Shown here piece by piece: positions 1 to 5,326 of a DNA stretch of 6,001 nt. The position numbers were made by a program, and so were the translations under genes. How positions within the stretch are numbered: the stretch's first letter is position 1; every line of letters starts with the position of its first letter. Source of the DNA: Chitinophagaceae bacterium (GTDB taxonomy: Bacteria; Bacteroidota; Bacteroidia; Chitinophagales; Chitinophagaceae); NCBI GenBank assembly GCA_026785745.1, contig JAJAZO010000254.1, positions 1-6,001 on the forward strand, in the 5' to 3' direction. The notes beneath the pieces were generated by a model. The model was not told where the DNA came from, made no database searches, and saw only the letters and a program-made list of their open reading frames with translations.

Positions 1-40
1 AGGACGCAGCAAATATTTTTTGACTCTGCGACCTCAGTGG
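1..40. repeat. Imperfect inverted repeat at left window edge, possible dispersed intergenic repeat
   Basis: Bases 1-9 (AGGACGCAG) and 26-34 (CTGCGACCT) are complementary at 8 of 9 positions and are separated by a 16-base AT-rich spacer containing a run of seven T. The right arm continues into CAGTGG. I recall similar GACGCAGAG / CTCTGCGACCTCTGTGG motifs as abundant intergenic repeats in many bacterial genomes, but no search could be run. The repeat lies 30 bases past the stop codon of the cytochrome gene, so a transcript from that gene could fold it into a hairpin and it might act as a terminator or 3' end stabiliser. The element may extend beyond the window. Confidence 0.4.
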
Positions 41-63
41 GAAAAACATCATTGAGTTGCCAA

Positions 64-1026
64 TTACTTCGGGTATTTCTCCACCTTATTACTGATTGGT
101 TTCACTGTCCGCATATAAGCATAAATAGCTTTCAGGTCATCATCTTTCATTCCAGCCAATAAACTAAGCGGCATTATCGTATTGTCTTTTCCCGGTTTGA
201 AATTGTAATTTTTTTCTTCCCGGAAAGGAATAAATTTATTCAGGAACTGTGCTTCATCCCATCTGCCAATTCCTGTAGCAGTATCAGGAGTAATATTGGA
301 CGAAATTACTTTGTAAGTTCCCGCATCAAACGGATAACCTCCGGCAAACATCCTTGTCATATCCATGCCTTGTTCTGTGTATGGTGTGTGGCAAGTACCA
401 CAATCAGCCATCGTTACTAAATATTCACCATATTTTACTTTATCACTTTCCGGGGGACGAACATTTCCATCTATAGAAGGTTGCAACGCAGGCCCGGGAT
501 AAGCAGCGGCTATTGGCATCATCAATTGTCTTGGAGGTACTTTATTCCTTATTGGTTTCAACGTTCTTATATAAGCAATAATACTCAACAAATCTTCTTT
601 TGCCATGCGGTTAAAATTGGGATAAGGCATTAGCGGAAAAAGAGTGTCGCCATTTTTGCTGATGCCTTGTGTTATTGCCCTTAATAGTTCATCATCTGTC
701 CAGGTGCCGATACCTGTCTCATTATCTGGTGTAATATTTTTTCCGTGGAGCACACCGGGCAATCCAAATTTTTGATCAAACACCATCCCCCCGCCACCTT
801 CTGTTCCAGGAATTACCGGGCCGGAATATTTTTCTAAATCTCTCTTACTGTGGCAGTCCATACAGGCTGCTACATTGTTGGCAAGATATTCCCCTCTTTC
901 TAATACAGTTTTCAGAGAATCTTTACCGACTGCTGCTTTGGGTTCTGACGAATTGTTGCATGCCGAAAAATTGGCGGCAATAATAATGGCGGAGCATATC
1001 ACCGCCAGGGCAATAAACTTTTTCAT
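64..1026 (-). CDS. Diheme cytochrome c lipoprotein
   Basis: Electron-carrying c-type cytochrome with two covalent hemes, likely membrane-anchored and facing the periplasm. The ATG at 1026 is chosen (320 residues). The reading frame extends 8 codons upstream to a TTG at 1050, but that would put extra residues before a textbook lipoprotein signal (MKKFIALAV, then lipobox FSAC with Cys23). The heme sites are CMDCH (Cys55, Cys58, His59) and CGTCH (Cys209, Cys212, His213). Met133 (LMPY) and Met285 (IMPL) are the probable sixth ligands. The two halves are an internal duplication: each carries GEYL before its heme site, then NITPD..TGIG.W (from about 97 and 244), and ends in YIRTLKPI.NK or YMRTVKPISNK. 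This layout resembles cytochrome subunits of alcohol, aldehyde and isoquinoline-type dehydrogenases, but no dehydrogenase gene is present here, so the partner is unknown. It lies 95 bases downstream of the barrel gene and may have its own promoter. Confidence 0.93.
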   Translation of the reverse strand: MKKFIALAVICSAIIIAANFSACNNSSEPKAAVGKDSLKTVLERGEYLANNVAACMDCHSKRDLEKYSGPVIPGTEGGGGMVFDQKFGLPGVLHGKNITPDNETGIGTWTDDELLRAITQGISKNGDTLFPLMPYPNFNRMAKEDLLSIIAYIRTLKPIRNKVPPRQLMMPIAAAYPGPALQPSIDGNVRPPESDKVKYGEYLVTMADCGTCHTPYTEQGMDMTRMFAGGYPFDAGTYKVISSNITPDTATGIGRWDEAQFLNKFIPFREEKNYNFKPGKDNTIMPLSLLAGMKDDDLKAIYAYMRTVKPISNKVEKYPK

Positions 1027-1053
1027 GTTGGTTGGTTTTAAATGGTTCAACAG

Positions 1054-1088
1054 AAAAGGTAAAAAAGTTTTGGGAAAGAGCCAACAAA
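1054..1088 (-). promoter_or_regulatory. Candidate Bacteroidetes-type promoter for the cytochrome gene
   Basis: On the minus strand, TTTG (1088-1085) is followed after 23 bases by TACCTTTT (1061-1054). This is one base off the Bacteroidetes -7 consensus TAnnTTTG, with TTTG or TTG as the -33 element. The spacing is at the long end of what is accepted. The -7 element would lie 27 bases before the ATG at 1026. The -33 element lies inside the palindrome at 1081-1095, so an operator is possible. Such short matches arise easily by chance in AT-rich DNA. Confidence 0.25.
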
Positions 1089-1095
1089 ATGTTGG
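1081..1095. repeat. Perfect palindrome, 6-bp arms
   Basis: CCAACA, a three-base AAA loop, then TGTTGG. The arms are fully complementary. It sits in the 95-base gap between the barrel and cytochrome genes and overlaps the candidate -33 element of the latter. On the minus strand it is followed by CTCTTTCCC and, further on, a run of six T, so a weak terminator for the barrel transcript is another reading. It could also be an operator half-site pair. Confidence 0.4.
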
Positions 1096-1109
1096 AGAAC
1101 CCGGTTAGC

Positions 1110-1122
1110 AATGAAAATCATT
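1110..1122. repeat. Short palindrome abutting the barrel stop codon
   Basis: AATGA, AAA loop, TCATT: 5-bp arms, fully complementary, touching the last base of the barrel stop codon at 1122. The stem is AT-rich and weak. Together with the 1081-1095 palindrome (same AAA loop) and a short AACC-C-GGTT dyad at 1098-1106, it makes this gap unusually rich in dyads. Confidence 0.3.
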
Positions 1123-2330
1123 TATTTAAGCACATAACCAACACTGAAAGTCAAAGGCACCTTCACCCCGTTATTCTGCGAAAAGATATTTCCGTTGGAG
1201 AAGTGGGCAATACGAAGCCCTGCATTGAAATTCTTTTTTTTGCCGGCAAACATTCCTATGCCCATCGCATCATAAAAAGTAAATTTCTTTCCGGTTGTTT
1301 CATTGTCAATTAATGTTTTTGAAATGTAGGTTGGTCCTGCCACAGTGTATTCAAAAAATAAATCCGTTTTGGGAGAACGGAATGCCGTGAACCTTAAAAC
1401 CGGGTATAACGATACGGTGAGAAATTTATCATTGTTGTTCCTGCTTCTCCAATAGCCCACGCCTGCACCCCAATCCAATGAAAATACTCTTCTGGCATGA
1501 AATATATTTCGCTGATAGTTTACAGAAAAGCCTTGTTTTAAATGGGCCGCACCACCCCAGAACAAAGGCAATGTTTTTGAAAACAAATCATTAACCCCGT
1601 AATGAAAAGCATTGGTAGTATAGCTTAGCTGTAAAATATGCTTCGCAAAATAGTAACCGCTTTTAATATTACTGGCTACTTTTTCTTTGGAGAGTTCTTT
1701 CAGGTGATAATTAAATCCTGCTGAATAAAAAGTAGTGGCTGGTTGTTTATTTTTTGTATTGGCCGGCGACCAGGTAGTGCTAAGGAGCAAATCCCATTTT
1801 CTATTAAGATGATACTTCAACGCACCGCCAAATAAACCAGTAGCAAATGTTGCATCTTTTACCACATCCACATAGTTAATATCAAAACCCTTCCTTGTTA
1901 TAACACCAAGTCCTGCTTCTGCAAACAAGGAGAATTTTTTTGCAATGGGTAGTTGCCCCGCTAATGTAAGCCCTCCTACATTCATCCACACAGAATTGCT
2001 GGTAATGTTGCCATTGATATTTTTATAAATAACCCAATCTACAGGACGCATATAAGTGATCTGTGCCGACAGGTATTTATTGAACTGGTAACCGAATAAC
2101 GTAATGCGGGGTGCAATATGTGGAACCGTTACAGATTGCACAGTAAAGCCCGGCTCAAGTTGTGATGAAGAAAACGGGTAGTTGATATAACCCATACTCA
2201 AACCGAAGTACGCATTTTTTAATCCCCACGGATATTGAATTCTTTTTTCGCCGGGTTGTGCCGCAGCAAAAAAATTAGTTAATAAAAAAAATCCCGCCAT
2301 CAACCCACTCCTGAAATTTATCCGCTGCAT
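1122..2330 (-). CDS. Outer-membrane beta-barrel with PagL-like (acyloxyacyl hydrolase/lipid A deacylase family) C-terminal domain
   Basis: Predicted outer-membrane protein of 402 residues. A signal peptide covers residues 1-24, with a hydrophobic core around LMAGFFLLTNFF and likely cleavage after AAA before Gln25. The rest is short alternating strands rich in aromatic residues and glycine. Residues about 35-212 look like an OmpA/OmpW-type 8-strand barrel (LPIAKKFSLFAEAGLG at 127-142, closing strand FYSAGFNYHL at 201-210). After a linker rich in Lys and Ser, residues about 225-402 look like a second barrel of the PagL family, which removes the 3-O acyl chain of lipid A. The PagL signature H-x-S-N is present as His376-Phe-Ser378-Asn379, followed by NNG at 386-388. 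The residue matching the PagL catalytic glutamate by spacing (14 after the histidine) is Lys390, so activity is uncertain. The ATG at 2330 lies 15 bases after the nagA stop codon, suggesting co-transcription. The barrel call is firm; the PagL call rests on the short motif and position. Confidence 0.78.
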   Translation of the reverse strand: MQRINFRSGLMAGFFLLTNFFAAAQPGEKRIQYPWGLKNAYFGLSMGYINYPFSSSQLEPGFTVQSVTVPHIAPRITLFGYQFNKYLSAQITYMRPVDWVIYKNINGNITSNSVWMNVGGLTLAGQLPIAKKFSLFAEAGLGVITRKGFDINYVDVVKDATFATGLFGGALKYHLNRKWDLLLSTTWSPANTKNKQPATTFYSAGFNYHLKELSKEKVASNIKSGYYFAKHILQLSYTTNAFHYGVNDLFSKTLPLFWGGAAHLKQGFSVNYQRNIFHARRVFSLDWGAGVGYWRSRNNNDKFLTVSLYPVLRFTAFRSPKTDLFFEYTVAGPTYISKTLIDNETTGKKFTFYDAMGIGMFAGKKKNFNAGLRIAHFSNGNIFSQNNGVKVPLTFSVGYVLK

Positions 2331-2345
2331 TACTGCTGTTTGTAA

Positions 2346-3452
2346 TTAAAGTAATTGTTTCACCCGATAGCTATCAGGTTCTGATTTATCATCTATCACT
2401 ACCAACCGGGCATTGAACCCTTTCTCAATTCTTCCCATTTCTTTTAACCCTAATAGCCTTGCCGGATACAGACTGCACATTCGTAATGCTTCGCCCAATT
2501 CTATTTTTCCAAAGTTAACCAGGTTTTGTACGGCTTGCACCATCGTTAATGCAGAGCCGCTGAGAATATTTGCTGCTTCGTATTTATCTCCCACCTTTTT
2601 ATGCGGGTAGTCTCCTTCTGTAGTATCCGTTACAGCATCGGTAATAACAAATAATCTTTCCTTCATAGCCTGCTTTGCAATGCGTATGGCTGCATAGTCA
2701 ACATGATAGCCGTCAGGAATAATGCTGGCCATTACTGTTGCATCATCCATAGCTGCACCTGCCAGTCCCGGTTGCCGGTGTTGCAAAGGGCTCATCGCAT
2801 TATACAAATGAGTAACGGAGGTAATGCCACTGGCAAAACCTTTTTTTGCTTCAACATAGGTGGCGTTACTATGTCCTGCTGAAATAACGATGTTGTGCGA
2901 AAGAATTAAATCAATTACTTCTTTACTACACAGTTCCGGCGCAAGGGTTATCATCCGGATAACTCCTTTTCCATAGTTTAATAATTCTTCTGCTTCTTGT
3001 ATTGTTGGCGGATGAATCAACGATTCAATATGTGCTCCTCTTTTAATGGGATTGATCCACGGGCCTTCCAGGTGAATACCTAAAATTCCTTCACCGCCTT
3101 TACTCCAGTAATCTTTTATGGCATCAATGCTTTTATAGAAAACTTGCTTTGTGTTTGTTGCCACTGTTGGCATGCAAAAAGCAGCTCCGCCTTTTTCACC
3201 ATATTCTTTGAGTTTATATAATGAATCTGCTTCGGGATAAACAGACAGTAGTTTTCCATAAGCACCGTATATCTGCAAATCAATAAAGGCCGGGGCGATA
3301 AAACAATTATCAAACTGTTCTGTGTGTTGTGATGATGATAAGGATGAAACAGGAACCACCGTTTCAATTGTTCCTTTATTAACAACGACAGCATGATTGA
3401 TGAGCCATTCAGTTCCTGTAAAAATCCGGTCTGCTATAAAAGCAATAGGCAT
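2346..3452 (-). CDS. nagA: N-acetylglucosamine-6-phosphate deacetylase
   Basis: Cytoplasmic amidohydrolase that converts N-acetylglucosamine-6-phosphate to glucosamine-6-phosphate and acetate, in the use of chitin-type sugars and the recycling of cell-wall amino sugars. At 368 residues it is slightly shorter than E. coli NagA (382). Visible motifs, with residues matched to the E. coli enzyme from memory: HLEGPW (metal ligand Glu129), AGHSNA (metal ligand His194), THLYNAM (metal ligand His215), Arg226 and His250 (DGYH) for substrate binding, and catalytic Asp272 (VITDAV). The usual amidohydrolase HxH near the N-terminus is Gln60-Ile-Tyr62, comparable to the Gln-x-Asn of E. coli NagA and consistent with a single-metal site. 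The ATG at 3452 follows the AsmA-like gene by 26 bases and has no Shine-Dalgarno sequence. It lies in the loop of an inverted repeat (3442-3468). No nagB or sugar transporter is in view, so linkage to a full amino-sugar operon cannot be judged. Confidence 0.97.
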   Translation of the reverse strand: MPIAFIADRIFTGTEWLINHAVVVNKGTIETVVPVSSLSSSQHTEQFDNCFIAPAFIDLQIYGAYGKLLSVYPEADSLYKLKEYGEKGGAAFCMPTVATNTKQVFYKSIDAIKDYWSKGGEGILGIHLEGPWINPIKRGAHIESLIHPPTIQEAEELLNYGKGVIRMITLAPELCSKEVIDLILSHNIVISAGHSNATYVEAKKGFASGITSVTHLYNAMSPLQHRQPGLAGAAMDDATVMASIIPDGYHVDYAAIRIAKQAMKERLFVITDAVTDTTEGDYPHKKVGDKYEAANILSGSALTMVQAVQNLVNFGKIELGEALRMCSLYPARLLGLKEMGRIEKGFNARLVVIDDKSEPDSYRVKQLL

Positions 3453-3468
3453 ACTAATTTTCTATTGC
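3442..3468 (-). promoter_or_regulatory. Inverted repeat enclosing the nagA start codon
   Basis: In the transcript, GCAATAG (3468-3462) and CTATTGC (3448-3442) are perfectly complementary over 7 bp. They are separated by a 13-base loop that contains the nagA AUG (3452-3450). Two more G-U pairs could extend the stem outward. The 3' arm encodes residues 2-4 of NagA. A hairpin that shows the start codon in its loop could promote or gate translation, or the repeat could be a protein-binding site. Function is inferred; the symmetry is seen directly. Confidence 0.4.
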
Positions 3469-3478
3469 CCGAAGATGC

Positions 3479-5251
3479 TTAATTTTTTCGTTGATTGCGA
3501 CGTTCCTCTCTGCTTTCCTTCCGCTCAGTCCTTCTTTCTTCCCGAAACTGCCGCTTTTCCATTTTTCGCTGTGCCAGTGGCCGTAAAACAATTTCACCGG
3601 CAGAGGTAAACATTGTTTTCCATACCAGGTTGAAAAACGAACGGGTTAGGTCCCTTTGTACAACAATTCCGCTGGCCTTTCTTTCTTCCTCACCACTCAT
3701 CGGATTTTCTTTATAAATCAACATCCTGTTTGCCAAAAAAGAGATAAATCCTTTTTTATTCAATGACTTATCGGTTTGTACTTTGTTTATTAATATATCC
3801 ATTTCCGCATACTTCATGGAAAGTGCACCAGTGCCTGCCGTTTCATTTCCGGTCATCGTATAGTCCAGCCTTTGCATATTGAACGATTGCATATCTACCG
3901 CTGTCATTGCCGTAAAAAGAGGTTGTAATTGAGGTGCATTCAGGTTAGTTATCGTTGCCTTTACAGCAAATCCACCACTTGGGTCGTTGAGTTTAAAACG
4001 AAAAACAGTGTTGAGTTTTCCTGTTTGCATAAGAGTACCGCGGATATCAGCAATACATACTGGATTGCGTTGTATTATCACAGGGTCATTGGTGATGTTA
4101 TCAATAGTTCCGCTTATAGATGGAAAAATTAATTTGCCCGTCATGTTCGTTACATTATTTGTTTCAGTATATGTAACAGATGCATCCGTTGCTTTTAATT
4201 TATTCACCTGTATTAAAAAATCGGCTTTTTGTAAAAGCTGGTGAGGATATTTTCCTTTTTTGCTGTTCGGATTAGGCTTTGCATTTCTATCCATGTGTAT
4301 AGAAATGGTGGGAGATGCAAGTTCAACCATATTTGCCTGTAACCTGTTATGCGTTATCCATTGTGCCAATACAAAATTTTTTACCCTGATCAACGGTACA
4401 TTTAGTTTATATATCTCATGCTGGTAGCCAAAATGTTTGATGAATTGCTTATTACTGACAGCGGGTAAAAAAGCAAACTCTTTAATCTGCATTAATTGGT
4501 CGGCGGATACATACGAAACTTCACTGACCTGCATATTATATAATCCGTCTGTTGTTTTCAATTTTATGTCAGTAGCATTAAAAGAAATGTTTTTTGAAAA
4601 CAATAAGCGGCTACTATCATACGTTGAGGCACTGTCTACCTTTACCCCGGATATAAGAATATTGCTCTTTTCAATTTGCCAGCGAAATGCTTTGGCACTG
4701 TCCACATTCCGGTAATTAATTTTCAGGTCGGCACAATATATATTACCAATTTCGATAGACCGTATGCGGGGCTGTATGAGTTTCCATAGTGGCTGGCCAT
4801 TATCCACTTTATCTTTATTATTTCTGAAATGCCGGGCCAGTTGTACATCAGCCGAATCAAATACTATTTCCCGGATATTAATTTTACGTGCAAAAATCAA
4901 TGACCTTATTCCTATTCCATTCAAGTTGCCTTTCCGCAATATTAGTTCACTGGTGATGGCGGGAAGTATTTTTGCCTCACTCATCCGCTTATAAACGGCG
5001 CTGTCAATGGTAATCCGCAGGTCTGCAAACCGGGCAGAGCCTCCCCAAAAACTGAGGTCAAATTTCCCCATTTCAAATTTGTAAAGACTGTCAGAGCCGT
5101 TTACAATTACTTCTGCAAGCCTTTTTTTGACTATCGGTGGAAGGTAGCGGGTAATAAATATATGAAAGGCGATAGCGGTAATTACACTGAATATCAACAA
5201 GCCTATCAGTATTTTTTTACCTGCGGACATTTTTTTATGTGTCCGGGTCAT
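3479..5251 (-). CDS. AsmA-like envelope protein of unknown function, single N-terminal membrane anchor
   Basis: Protein of 590 residues, not recognised as a named gene. Basic residues at 1-13 are followed by one hydrophobic segment at about 14-34 (ILIGLLIFSVITAIAFHIFI). The start of the mature part (LPPIVKKRLAEVI, KFEMGKFDLSFWGGSARFADLRI) has the look of AsmA-family proteins: an anchored N-terminus, then long beta-strand repeats facing the periplasm. Strand-like alternation continues to about residue 515. In Gram-negatives, AsmA/YhdP/TamB-type proteins are linked to lipid traffic between membranes; that role here is inference. The tail (561-590) is extremely rich in Arg, Lys and Glu and contains a near repeat of REERR at 570-574 and 581-585. 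The ATG at 5251 is preceded by an A-rich leader (AATAAACGAAAAAAA). A second in-frame ATG at 5230 (Met8) is a possible alternative start, since the membrane segment begins after both. The gene lies 75 bases after the response regulator and 26 bases before nagA. Confidence 0.75.
   Translation of the reverse strand: MTRTHKKMSAGKKILIGLLIFSVITAIAFHIFITRYLPPIVKKRLAEVIVNGSDSLYKFEMGKFDLSFWGGSARFADLRITIDSAVYKRMSEAKILPAITSELILRKGNLNGIGIRSLIFARKINIREIVFDSADVQLARHFRNNKDKVDNGQPLWKLIQPRIRSIEIGNIYCADLKINYRNVDSAKAFRWQIEKSNILISGVKVDSASTYDSSRLLFSKNISFNATDIKLKTTDGLYNMQVSEVSYVSADQLMQIKEFAFLPAVSNKQFIKHFGYQHEIYKLNVPLIRVKNFVLAQWITHNRLQANMVELASPTISIHMDRNAKPNPNSKKGKYPHQLLQKADFLIQVNKLKATDASVTYTETNNVTNMTGKLIFPSISGTIDNITNDPVIIQRNPVCIADIRGTLMQTGKLNTVFRFKLNDPSGGFAVKATITNLNAPQLQPLFTAMTAVDMQSFNMQRLDYTMTGNETAGTGALSMKYAEMDILINKVQTDKSLNKKGFISFLANRMLIYKENPMSGEEERKASGIVVQRDLTRSFFNLVWKTMFTSAGEIVLRPLAQRKMEKRQFREERRTERKESREERRNQRKN
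5224..5245 (-). promoter_or_regulatory. Inverted repeat overlapping the alternative start of the AsmA-like gene
   Basis: In the transcript, CGGACA (5245-5240) and TGTCCG (5229-5224) are perfectly complementary over 6 bp, with a 10-base A-rich loop. The 3' arm takes in the last two bases of the in-frame ATG at 5230, so folding would mask that start and favour the ATG at 5251. It sits inside codons 3-10 and could be coincidental, but the stem is GC-rich compared with its surroundings. Confidence 0.3.
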
Positions 5252-5326
5252 TTTTTTTCGTTTATTAACTTGTTATAATACTGTGCCAAACAGAGTTCTA
5301 TTTGCAGAATTACCGGGTGGCAATAT

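Noticed and set aside
1027..1050. Eight-codon N-terminal extension of the cytochrome from a TTG start at 1050
   Set aside because: The ATG at 1026 gives a standard lipoprotein signal beginning MKK. The extension would add charged and polar residues ahead of it from a rare start codon.
1032..1313. Plus-strand open frame of 93 codons across the barrel/cytochrome gap
   Set aside because: It starts with TTG, lies mostly antisense to the 3' end of the barrel gene, and its translation shows no domain, signal or low-complexity pattern of a real protein.
2331..2345. Possible promoter or ribosome binding site between nagA and the barrel gene
   Set aside because: The 15-base gap has no Shine-Dalgarno match and no room for a promoter. 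Co-transcription is the simpler reading.
3116..3394. Minus-strand open frame of 92 codons inside nagA
   Set aside because: It overlaps nagA in another frame, and the nagA frame has unmistakable family motifs on both sides of and through this stretch.
4437..4715. Plus-strand open frames opposite the AsmA-like gene (also 3929-4244 and 4764-4994)
   Set aside because: They are antisense shadows of a continuous 590-codon gene, with no recognisable protein features.
5273..5278. TATAAT on the plus strand, resembling a -10 promoter element
   Set aside because: No plus-strand gene follows, Bacteroidetes do not use this consensus as their main promoter, and AT-rich intergenic DNA gives such matches by chance.
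5281..5293. CTGT-GCCAA-ACAG dyad between the response regulator and the AsmA-like gene
   Set aside because: The stem is only 4 bp with no T-run after it, too weak to call a terminator or operator.
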